From UBA7985 sp002711265 (GTDB lineage Bacteria > Pseudomonadota > Alphaproteobacteria > UBA7985), in the NCBI GenBank assembly GCA_965660945.1, contig CBFIBS010000016.1, positions 4,144 through 68,143 of the forward strand: DNA of 64,000 nt. The letters run 5' to 3'. The translations under genes and the position numbers were made by a program. Under the pieces are notes generated by a model that made no database searches, was not told the origin of the DNA, and worked only from the letters and a program-made list of their open reading frames with translations. Below are positions 48,076 to 55,575 of the stretch, one piece after another (position 1 is the stretch's first letter; the number at the start of each line of letters is the position of its first letter).

Positions 48076-48783
48076 ATGACACCCCATATCGAAGCCGCCG
48101 CAGGCGACTACGCCGAAGACATCCTGCTTCCCGGTGATCCGGCACGCGCCGAGTGGATTGCTGAAACGTTCCTCTCGGACGTGCGGGTCGTCAACCGGGT
48201 GCGGGGCGCGATCGGGCTGACCGGGACATTTCAGGGGCGAGCGGTCTCAGTGCAGGCGACGGGTATGGGCATGCCTTCGGCCGCCATTTATGTCAACGAA
48301 CTGCTGATGGAATACGGGGTCAAGCGCATGATCCGCGTCGGTACCTGCGGCGGGCTGAATGCGGACTACAAGGTTCGCGACATGGTTCTGGCGCAAGCTG
48401 CATCGACCAATTCCAATCAAAACGGGTCGCTGTTTGCGCCCTATCAGTATGCCTCAATCGCTGACTTTGGCCTGCTGAGCACAGCCGCAGGTCTGGCGGA
48501 AAAGGCCGGGCTGCGTACCGTGGTTGGCGGCATCGTCACCGATGATAATTTCTACGACCCGATGGGCGGTGCGCCCTACGAAGTGCTGAAGAAGCACGGG
48601 ACCGTCGCTGTGGAAATGGAGACAGCGGCTGTCTACACCATCGCCGCGCGCTATGGCGCCAAGGCGCTGACCATTGCAACGATTTCAGACTGTCTGATCA
48701 CCAACGAGCAACTGTCGCCCGAAGCCCGGCAGGAGAGCCTTGTCGAGATGGTGCAACTCGCGCTCGATACCTTTGCCGCCTGA
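48076..48783 (+). CDS. deoD: Purine nucleoside phosphorylase DeoD
   Basis: The 235-residue hexameric-type phosphorylase splits (deoxy)purine nucleosides with phosphate for salvage. It has the phosphate-binding LLPGDPARA, ATGMGMPSAAIY, the IRVGTCGGL strand, VAVEMETAAVY with the ribose-binding Glu, and the catalytic Asp in TISDCL, where most relatives have SDH; the Asp is kept. GGGAG precedes the start. It is followed by the deacetylase-family gene with only 33 bp between the coding regions. Confidence 0.94.
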   Translation: MTPHIEAAAGDYAEDILLPGDPARAEWIAETFLSDVRVVNRVRGAIGLTGTFQGRAVSVQATGMGMPSAAIYVNELLMEYGVKRMIRVGTCGGLNADYKVRDMVLAQAASTNSNQNGSLFAPYQYASIADFGLLSTAAGLAEKAGLRTVVGGIVTDDNFYDPMGGAPYEVLKKHGTVAVEMETAAVYTIAARYGAKALTIATISDCLITNEQLSPEARQESLVEMVQLALDTFAA

Positions 48784-48816
48784 TTGTTGTTGGCTTCGAG
48801 CGGTCTAGACCCGCCT

Positions 48817-49737
48817 ATGAACGCAGCACTGCCGCTGGTCTATGCCAGCACCTATCAGGCCAGCATTCCGAGCGATCACCGCTTTCCCATGGGCAAGTAC
48901 GGCGCGGTCCATGCGCTGGTCTCGCAACGGCCCTGGTTCGCCCAAGCCGTGCTGCATCAGGCCATTCCCGCAACGGTGCAGCAAGCCAGTCTGGCCCACG
49001 ACCCCGACTACGTGCGGCGGGTCGCCCAGGGCCAGTTGACGCCCGGCGAAGTCCGCGTCATCGGCTTACCGCAGAACCAGACGGTGCGCGAACGCTCGTT
49101 TGCCTCGGCAGGGGGGAGCCTGCTGGCTTGCCGTCTGGCGTTGCAGACGGGGTGGGCGGGCTCGCTCGCCGGGGGCTCTCACCACGCCGGTCCGAGTGGC
49201 GGGCGCGGGTTTTGCGTCATGAATGATGTCGGCATCGCTCTGTCGTGGCTGCTCGCCGATGAAACCCTGAGCCGGGCACTGGTGCTCGATCTCGACGTGC
49301 ATCAGGGCGACGGCACGGCGGAAATCTTTGCCGATGAGCCGCGGGTCGATACCATCAGTCTGCACTGCGAGGATAACTTTCCGTTTCGCAAGGCGCGCTC
49401 CGACGTTGATGTCGGCCTGCCTGCTGGGACAGGCGACAGCGGCTACCTGCAGGCGCTGGATGGGCTGCTGACGGATATCACCGGCCGGGCCGAGGCCTGT
49501 GATCTCATCGTGCTCAATGCGGGTGTCGACCCCCATGCAGATGACCGTCTTGGGCGGCTGGCCTTGAGCGAGGATGGGCTGGCGCAGCGCGATCTGATGG
49601 TTTTCGACTGGGCGCGGGTTCTGGCCAAGCCGCTTTGCGTTGTCATGGGCGGGGGCTACGATCACCGCATCGACGTCATTGCCGAACGCCACGCTCGGGT
49701 TTACGACCGTCTCTTCCAGACCGCCAGCAGAGGTTAG
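48817..49737 (+). CDS. Histone deacetylase-family amidohydrolase
   Basis: This 306-residue zinc enzyme belongs to the arginase/deacetylase fold. The active site includes the tandem histidines (SHHAGPSGG, His122-His123), the DLDVHQGDG zinc motif (Asp160, His162), the NAGVDPHADD aspartate, and GGGY with a transition-state tyrosine. Bacterial members act on acetylated polyamines, amino acids or unknown small amides; a histone substrate is not implied. The ATG at 48817 is preferred over an upstream TTG. It lies in a run deoD-HDAC-gammaCA on one strand, with 3 bp to the next gene. Confidence 0.9.
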   Translation: MNAALPLVYASTYQASIPSDHRFPMGKYGAVHALVSQRPWFAQAVLHQAIPATVQQASLAHDPDYVRRVAQGQLTPGEVRVIGLPQNQTVRERSFASAGGSLLACRLALQTGWAGSLAGGSHHAGPSGGRGFCVMNDVGIALSWLLADETLSRALVLDLDVHQGDGTAEIFADEPRVDTISLHCEDNFPFRKARSDVDVGLPAGTGDSGYLQALDGLLTDITGRAEACDLIVLNAGVDPHADDRLGRLALSEDGLAQRDLMVFDWARVLAKPLCVVMGGGYDHRIDVIAERHARVYDRLFQTASRG

Positions 49738-49740
49738 CCC

Positions 49741-50265
49741 ATGCCCCGCATTTTCGAGTTCGAAGGCATCAAGCCGCAGATTGACCCCAGCGCCTACATC
49801 GCCCCGGGGGCCGTGATCATTGGCAACGTGCGAATCGCCGCCGGTGCATCAGTGTGGTTCAATGCGGTCCTTCGCGGTGATAACGAAATCATCGACATCG
49901 GCGAGAATTCCAACGTGCAGGACGGCGCGGTGATTCACACCGATATCGGTTATCCGGTGAAAATCGAGGCTAATGTCACCGTCGGCCATACCGTCATTCT
50001 CCATGGCTGCCACCTCGAAGCAGGCTGTCTGATCGGGATGGGAGCGACCGTGCTCAACGGTGCCGTGATCTCCGAAGGCTCGCTGGTCGGCGCCGGCGCG
50101 CTGGTCACCGAAGGCAAGACCTTTGAACCCGGTCAGCTGATTGTCGGCAGTCCGGCGCGCGCCATCAGAGCCCTCGATGAGGGTGGCAAGGCGATCACCG
50201 CCGGGGGCAGCCGCTTTTACACGGCAAACAGCCAGCGCTTTGCCAAGTCCCTGAAACCGGTCTAA
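49741..50265 (+). CDS. Gamma carbonic anhydrase-like left-handed beta-helix protein
   Basis: A 174-residue protein built from hexapeptide repeats (for example AAGASVWFNAVLRGD), matching the gamma-CA/PaaY group. The three metal-binding histidines are at 66 (VIHTD), 83 (VGHTV) and 88 (ILHGC). Whether it hydrates CO2 or has a thioesterase or acyl-related role cannot be told; many such family members lack tested activity. It begins 3 bp after the deacetylase gene. Confidence 0.9.
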   Translation: MPRIFEFEGIKPQIDPSAYIAPGAVIIGNVRIAAGASVWFNAVLRGDNEIIDIGENSNVQDGAVIHTDIGYPVKIEANVTVGHTVILHGCHLEAGCLIGMGATVLNGAVISEGSLVGAGALVTEGKTFEPGQLIVGSPARAIRALDEGGKAITAGGSRFYTANSQRFAKSLKPV

Positions 50266-50316
50266 CTCAGAGCACAGCACAATCGCCGCACCGGCAGCAT
50301 CGATAGGAACATCAAC

Positions 50317-51195
50317 ATGGCAAAAGTCGCCTTCCTCGGCCTCGGGGTCATGGGCTACCCCATGGCGGGTCATCTGGTCAGCGCAGGCCACAGCGTCACC
50401 GTCTATAACCGCAGTGGCGCTAAGGCCGCCGCCTGGTCTGAGCAGCACCAAGGCCCCAACCAGCTGACCCCGCGCGAGGCAGCGGCGGGGCAGGCCATTG
50501 TCTTTGCCTGCGTGGGCAACGACGACGACCTTCGCTCGGTCTGTCTGGGAGAGGAAGGTGCATTCGCCGGTATGGACGAAGGCGCGCTGTTCGTCGATCA
50601 CACCACCGTGTCGCCGACCGTGACCCGGGAGCTGGCCGCCGTCGCCGCGGCGCAGGGGCTGCGCTATGTGGACGCCCCGATCTCCGGCGGGCAGGCGGGC
50701 GCTGAAAACGGTATTCTAACCGTCATGTGTGGCGGCGCTCAGGCCGACTTCGATGAGGCGTTTCCGGTCATCGATGCCTACGCCCGGAAGTGCATGCTGA
50801 TCGGACCGGTGGGCGCAGGGCAGCAGACCAAGATGCTCAACCAGATTTGCATCGCCGGTCTGGTGCAGGGGCTGTCCGAGGCGGTTGCGCTGGGGCAGGC
50901 CCTTGAGCTGGATATGAAAGCGGTGCTCGATGTCATCTCTGGTGGTGCCGCGCAGAGTTGGCAGATGGAGAACCGCGGCAAGACCATGGTCGCCGATGAG
51001 TTCGAGTTCGGGTTCGCTGTGGACTGGATGCGCAAGGATCTGGGCATCTGTCTGGATGAAGCCCGGGCCAACGGCATGACCTTGCCAGTTACGGCCTTGG
51101 TCGACCAGTTCTATGGCGACGTGCAGAAGATGGGCGGAGGGCGCTGGGATACCTCCAGCCTGCTGCGGCGCCTGACCAAGACGCTAAAAGTCTGA
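50317..51195 (+). CDS. NAD(P)-dependent beta-hydroxyacid dehydrogenase
   Basis: The 292-residue protein has the nucleotide-binding start FLGLGVMGYPMAGHL, the YVDAPISGGQAGAENG substrate loop, the GAGQQTKMLNQI catalytic-lysine helix (about residue 171) and a helical C-terminal domain. It is a second 3-hydroxyisobutyrate dehydrogenase-family enzyme in the window, only moderately similar to the one at 38.5 kb. AGGAA lies 10 nt before the ATG. Substrate unknown. Confidence 0.9.
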   Translation: MAKVAFLGLGVMGYPMAGHLVSAGHSVTVYNRSGAKAAAWSEQHQGPNQLTPREAAAGQAIVFACVGNDDDLRSVCLGEEGAFAGMDEGALFVDHTTVSPTVTRELAAVAAAQGLRYVDAPISGGQAGAENGILTVMCGGAQADFDEAFPVIDAYARKCMLIGPVGAGQQTKMLNQICIAGLVQGLSEAVALGQALELDMKAVLDVISGGAAQSWQMENRGKTMVADEFEFGFAVDWMRKDLGICLDEARANGMTLPVTALVDQFYGDVQKMGGGRWDTSSLLRRLTKTLKV

Positions 51196-51197
51196 CC

Positions 51198-51698
51198 ATG
51201 TTCTCTTTACCACCTCTGTTTCAGAGCCTGAGGTTCGCTTTGATCGCGGCACTGGTGACGCTGGTCTTGGGTTTACCACTCACAGCCTGGTCATCGGGCA
51301 CTGGCAAGAGCCAAGGCAGCGGTGCCCAATGGCTGCGGATGACACACGCTGATTTTCAGGAATTCTTTCACGAAAACCCGCAAGGTTTGACACTGGTGTT
51401 TTCTGCAGCCGACGGCAGCCCCCTTGGGCGTGAGTACCATGCCCCTGACCTCAGTGTTTTCCTCGAATACGGCAACGATAGCGAGCGGATCCGGGGTCAG
51501 TTGAGCTACGCTCCGGGCAATCAGTTCTGTTACCGCTATCCGGCCTACCTCGATGAGTTTTGTTGGATATACTTCCAGTCAGAACAAGGCTTTATGGAAG
51601 AAAGTACGAATTCAGATGAAATCGACTACTTCCAGATCATTCCAGGGAACCAGTTTGAGGAGCAATGGGGCAGCAATTGGGCCCAACGCTTTGATTAG
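51198..51698 (+). CDS. Secreted protein of unknown function
   Basis: The 166-residue protein starts 2 bp after the dehydrogenase stop and has an N-terminal signal or anchor (FALIAALVTLVLGLPL, about residues 12-28) cut near AWSS. The mature part has a dense set of aromatic residues and two cysteines (NQFCYRY and EFCWIY), probably a disulfide, plus an acidic C-terminal third. No family is recognised. The next gene is also secreted and unknown. Confidence 0.55.
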   Translation: MFSLPPLFQSLRFALIAALVTLVLGLPLTAWSSGTGKSQGSGAQWLRMTHADFQEFFHENPQGLTLVFSAADGSPLGREYHAPDLSVFLEYGNDSERIRGQLSYAPGNQFCYRYPAYLDEFCWIYFQSEQGFMEESTNSDEIDYFQIIPGNQFEEQWGSNWAQRFD

Positions 51699-51795
51699 GC
51701 GCGAGGAATTTCCTAGTCGGCGCGCATTCCCGGTTATCGGGCGCTGTGATAGTATTTTGTGACATTCTCCGATTAACGGTGCGGTTTTCCGACAT

Positions 51796-52665
51796 ATGCC
51801 TTCGCTGACAACTGATAAATATATCGCGGTTAATCAAGCTGTTCGTCGGGTTAGGTCATTTGCTCAGCGTATAATGTCAGCGGCCTTCTGGGCGGCGCTT
51901 TTCGCTACTATTATCGGTTTTTCGTCTGCTCAGGCTCAGCAGCAGCCCTTGTTTCGATCCAGCGTGACCTCGCAGGCCATCGAAAGCATATACAGCGTGC
52001 CCTTCGAGGCCTTTGCTGGGCAATGGTTGGGCGGGGTGGGAACTGGGCCGGTTGATCCGCGTTCTCTCGAGGTTTTGCAGAGCTTCGGTTTTCGAGGCTG
52101 GCTCGGCGCGCGCAACCATCGCGCCTTCGCCATCGGAACCCCTAAATCGTGTCCATACAGCTGGCGTTCGTCGGGTTATCCCAACCGGGAGATGGCTGTA
52201 GAGGCTGCGTTGGCTCCCTGTGTCCGAGGAGCGCTTGAATTCAACGCGCATCAGCCTGAGCAGTGCGGTTGCCGGATCGCGATGGTCGATGATCAGCTCT
52301 ACGTTGATCCGGCGGACCTTGCAGTTCCGCGGATTATTCCGGCGCTATGGGACTTTGGTTCCGGTAATCTGATTGTCGGTGTTGTGCAGTATGACCGCCT
52401 GTTCGGTCAGAACAACGCAGTGGAGTTTCGAGACAACCAGGGCGAATTGCGCTGTCAGGGTACGTTTTCAGCCTCAATGGCGCTTGTCGATAACCGGTTC
52501 AAGCTGAACTGTGACTTCGCCGACGGTGTACTGCGAGGCAGCCTCCGTCTTCGCAACCTTCAGAGCTTTAATCCGCACGGAGAGACGGTCGTGCGGGATG
52601 CTGACAACCGACGCATCCGCTTCGTCGTGGCCCAAGCCGTTGGCGACTATCTGCAGGCACAATAG
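51796..52665 (+). CDS. Secreted protein of unknown function
   Basis: The 289-residue protein has an export signal (SAAFWAALFATIIGFSSAQA, ending near residue 47), either from ATG 51796 with a long basic n-region or from ATG 51874. Neither start has a ribosome binding site. The mature part begins FRSSVTSQAIESI and has six cysteines, among them CPYSW, APCVRG and the QCGCRI pair, plus a WGFGSG-type beta segment. The segment around FAIGTPKSCPYSW looks like a small repeat domain of periplasmic proteins, but I do not assign a family. Confidence 0.55.
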   Translation: MPSLTTDKYIAVNQAVRRVRSFAQRIMSAAFWAALFATIIGFSSAQAQQQPLFRSSVTSQAIESIYSVPFEAFAGQWLGGVGTGPVDPRSLEVLQSFGFRGWLGARNHRAFAIGTPKSCPYSWRSSGYPNREMAVEAALAPCVRGALEFNAHQPEQCGCRIAMVDDQLYVDPADLAVPRIIPALWDFGSGNLIVGVVQYDRLFGQNNAVEFRDNQGELRCQGTFSASMALVDNRFKLNCDFADGVLRGSLRLRNLQSFNPHGETVVRDADNRRIRFVVAQAVGDYLQAQ

Positions 52666-52855
52666 GGCAGGTAGCAGCCTGGCTACTCTGTGGCACTCAC
52701 CGTTACCGGGATCAGCCTTGCACCAGATGGTCTGCTGGTCGGGTTGATCTTCCTCAGTCGATCCCGCAAAAGCATCGCGATTGCGCGCGCGCCCTTGCAT
52801 CCCCACCTGAAGCGCGACGCTGGTTGCACCCGTTGCAGAAGAGAAGGATCCCAGG

Positions 52856-54562
52856 ATGGCATTTGAGCGCGTTCCTGAACTGTACGCTGCCCCGAACGAG
52901 CGGGCGGACTTGCTCGAAAAAATCAAGGACATGCCGTCGATCGACCTGACCCCCCGTCAGCTGTGCGATCTAGAGCTGATGATGAACGGCGGTTTTGCGC
53001 CGCTGACCGGGTTTCTGAGCGAAGACGACTACAACAGCGTCGTTGACAACATGCGCCTGACCTCTGGCGCCCTGTGGCCGATCCCGATTACCCTCGATAT
53101 CAGCGATGCCGTGGCAGAAGGCCTGACTTTGGGCTCTCAAGCTGTTCTGCGGGATCAGGAAGGCGTGCCTTTGGCAGTCATCGACGTTGAGGAGATGTAC
53201 CGGCCCGACAAGCATCGCGAGGCCGAGATGGTCTACGGGGCAGACGACGAAGCACACCCAGCGGTTCGCTATCTGCACCACCAGACCGGCCCGGTGTACC
53301 TGGGCGGTGCTGTGACGGGTATTGACGAGCCGGTGCACTACGATTACCGGCAGCACCGCTACACACCCAACGATCTGCGGCGCATGTTCCACAAGTGGGG
53401 CTGGCGCAAGGTGGTGGCTTTCCAGACCCGGAACCCGCTTCACCGCGCCCACGTCGAGCTGACGGTTCGCGCCGCACAGCTAACCGAAGCAAACCTGCTG
53501 ATCCATCCGGTCGTCGGCATGACCAAGCCGGGCGACGTCGACCACTTCACCCGCGTGCGCTGCTACGAGGCCGTGATGCGCCATTACCCCGACCAGACCA
53601 CGGCGATGGCGCTGCTGCACCTGGCCATGCGGATGGCCGGCCCGCGCGAAGCGCTGTGGCACGCCCTGATCCGCCGCAACCACGGCTGTACCCATTTCAT
53701 TGTTGGACGCGACCACGCCGGACCGGGCAAGAACTCGCAGGGCGAGGACTTCTACGGGGCCTATGATGCGCAGGAAATGGTGACCAAGTACGCCGATGAG
53801 ATCGGCATCGAAATGGTGCCGTTCCAGGCCATGGTTTACGTGCAGGAACGCGCTCAGTACGTGCCCATCAACGAAGTTGAAGAAGACGAGACCCAGCTGA
53901 ACATCTCCGGCACTGAGCTCCGCCGTCGCCTTCGCGAGGGTCTGGAGATCGATGAGTGGTTCTCTTACCCCGATGTGGTGCAGGAACTGCGTAAAACCCA
54001 TCCTCCACGTGACCAGCAAGGCTTCACGCTGTTCTTCACGGGACTTTCGGGATCAGGCAAATCCACCATCGCAAACGCGGTCATGACCAAGTTGCTGGAA
54101 GCCGGCGGCCGTCCGGTGACGCTGCTCGACGGCGACGTGGTGCGCAAGAACCTGTCCTCCGAGCTGTCATTCTCCAAAGAGCACCGCGATCTGAATATCC
54201 AGCGGATCGGCTACGTTGCCTCGGAGATCACCAAGAACGGCGGCATCGCCATCTGTGCGCCGATTGCACCCTACAAGGCGACCCGCAATCAGGTCCGCGA
54301 TCTAATCGAACCGCTGGGTGGCTTCCTGGAAATCCACGTGGCCACGAGCCTTGAAGTGTGTGAGGGCCGTGATCGCAAGGGTCTTTACGCCAAGGCCCGC
54401 GCCGGTCTGATCAAGGAGTTCACGGGGATCGACGATCCTTACGAGACGCCGGTTGACCCGGAATTGGTGCTGGATACGGACGACATAACGCCCGATGAAT
54501 CCGCGCACAAGATCCTGCTCAAGCTTGAGTCGATGGGTCTGCTTTCGGCCCGCACCAGCTAG
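52856..54562 (+). CDS. sat-cysC: Bifunctional sulfate adenylyltransferase/adenylylsulfate kinase
   Basis: The 568-residue fusion activates sulfate in two steps. The ATP-sulfurylase part (residues 1-385) has the QTRNPLHRAH motif (about 192-201) and VGRDHAGPG. The APS-kinase part has the P-loop GLSGSGKST (about 396-404), LLDGDVVRKNL and the IAPYKATRNQ lid. Both modules look intact, so it should yield PAPS from sulfate and ATP. AAGGA precedes the ATG and a strong terminator follows, so it is its own transcript. cysQ, which clears the by-product PAP, is 8.3 kb away. Confidence 0.95.
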   Translation: MAFERVPELYAAPNERADLLEKIKDMPSIDLTPRQLCDLELMMNGGFAPLTGFLSEDDYNSVVDNMRLTSGALWPIPITLDISDAVAEGLTLGSQAVLRDQEGVPLAVIDVEEMYRPDKHREAEMVYGADDEAHPAVRYLHHQTGPVYLGGAVTGIDEPVHYDYRQHRYTPNDLRRMFHKWGWRKVVAFQTRNPLHRAHVELTVRAAQLTEANLLIHPVVGMTKPGDVDHFTRVRCYEAVMRHYPDQTTAMALLHLAMRMAGPREALWHALIRRNHGCTHFIVGRDHAGPGKNSQGEDFYGAYDAQEMVTKYADEIGIEMVPFQAMVYVQERAQYVPINEVEEDETQLNISGTELRRRLREGLEIDEWFSYPDVVQELRKTHPPRDQQGFTLFFTGLSGSGKSTIANAVMTKLLEAGGRPVTLLDGDVVRKNLSSELSFSKEHRDLNIQRIGYVASEITKNGGIAICAPIAPYKATRNQVRDLIEPLGGFLEIHVATSLEVCEGRDRKGLYAKARAGLIKEFTGIDDPYETPVDPELVLDTDDITPDESAHKILLKLESMGLLSARTS

Positions 54563-54592
54563 GGCTACAGCGCCGCTGCAATACCTGAGAAG

Positions 54593-54627
54593 GGCCGGGG
54601 TCAGACGATGATCCCGGCCTTTTTTTT
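54593..54627 (+). terminator. Rho-independent terminator after sat-cysC
   Basis: Stem GGCCGGG (54593-54599) / CCCGGCC (54613-54619) with a 13-nt loop and a following run of eight T. Confidence 0.9.
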
Positions 54628-54801
54628 GTGCCCGACGGCAGGACCGGCAGGGTGGCGCCGCAGACGCGCCAGCGGGGACTCGAAACTTTACGCGACAATT
54701 GCCGCAAATTCAGGTATAACCCCCGGAGTTTCAGATGTTGATTTTCTTCCATCCGAGGCAGGCCCGACGGTTTTGAAGGGTCGCCAGAGGGGGTTCAAGC
54801 G

Positions 54802-55113
54802 ATGATCAGACTTTTGCTGTGCCTGCCGCTGCTGGCTTTTGCCGCCTGCGAGTTCTCGCGGCCGACAATCATGGCGCGGAGCCCTGAGATTTCGCTCAAG
54901 CCGCGCGACGGCGAAGTGCGTCTGGTCGATGTCAGGCTCGGCGTGGCCCATCTGGAAGCCACCTGTGACCCCGGATCCAGCGCCATTTGCAGTGTTTATG
55001 CCGCGCGCTGGTGCCAGAACCCACCCAAGGTCTATGACCGGCAAAAGTACTTCACCGGCGCCAACGGGCAGGAGCGGACGGTCTATCTGGCCAGTTGCGA
55101 TCCCCGCGTCTGA
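54802..55113 (+). CDS. Small predicted lipoprotein
   Basis: A 103-residue protein with a lipoprotein signal: LLLCLPLLAFAAC, where Cys16 is the likely lipidation site. The mature part is soluble with three further cysteines and an EVRLVDVRLGV strand. No family recognised. It is preceded by the purine-rich GAGGGGG and followed 74 bp later by a 53-residue membrane protein on the same strand. Confidence 0.6.
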   Translation: MIRLLLCLPLLAFAACEFSRPTIMARSPEISLKPRDGEVRLVDVRLGVAHLEATCDPGSSAICSVYAARWCQNPPKVYDRQKYFTGANGQERTVYLASCDPRV

Positions 55114-55187
55114 CTTGCGCAGCGACCCTGCGCTTCCCATCTGTTTTGAAGCAAATGCTTTTTAAGACAGCATGGAGGCTGACCGAC

Positions 55188-55349
55188 ATGTCGAACCGAA
55201 ACATCCGCATTGAAAACCACTCTGGTCTGGGAATGGCGTGGTTCGTCGGCTGGTTATTCACCGTCGGATTTCTCAGCAAGGGCTTCTGGGGCGGTGTGCT
55301 GGCGCTGATCGTCTGGCCCTATATGCTCGGGAACCACTTTCAGCCCTGA
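55188..55349 (+). CDS. Very small membrane protein (53 residues)
   Basis: The frame starts at ATG 55188 with GGAGG about 10 nt upstream. It encodes a polar start (MSNRNIRIENHSGLG) and a hydrophobic remainder (AWFVGWLFTVGFLSKGFWGG and a second apolar run, VLALIVWPYMLG) that would form two short membrane helices. Nothing known matches by eye. The strong ribosome binding site is the main support; the frame continues upstream but without a signal. Confidence 0.5.
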   Translation: MSNRNIRIENHSGLGMAWFVGWLFTVGFLSKGFWGGVLALIVWPYMLGNHFQP

Positions 55350-55421
55350 GGCGACGGCCCTTCGGGGTTCTGGCGTTTCGGCACTTTGCCGCCTCTGGCC
55401 GGCGTCGCGACGGGCTCGCCG

Positions 55422-55498
55422 TGGCCCGCCCTGCAGGACTCGAACCTGCAACCTATCGCTTAGAAGGCGAGTGCTCTATCCAGTTGAGCTAAGGGCGG
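55422..55498 (-). tRNA. tRNA-Arg (anticodon UCU)
   Basis: On the minus strand a complete cloverleaf can be drawn: acceptor CCGCCCT/AGGGCGG, TA, D-stem GCTC/GAGC, anticodon loop CTTCTAA (anticodon TCT), T-arm GCAGG-TTCGAGT-CCTGC, discriminator G and an encoded CCA. The anticodon stem has one terminal mismatch (C-U). No integrase or repeat flanks it. Confidence 0.95.
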
Positions 55499-55575
55499 GC
55501 GTTGCGCCACTGGCGGTGTAGCTGCGTGCTAACATGGGCCTTCGCGACGCTCAACTGCGCAGCGCCGCGTCGGGG

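Noticed and set aside
52666..52855. Possible riboswitch in the leader of sat-cysC
   Set aside because: No SAM-type or other known riboswitch core could be drawn; only a normal leader with AAGGA is visible.
55400..55520. tRNA-Arg as attachment site of a mobile element
   Set aside because: No integrase, no direct repeat of the tRNA end and no change in base composition on either side.
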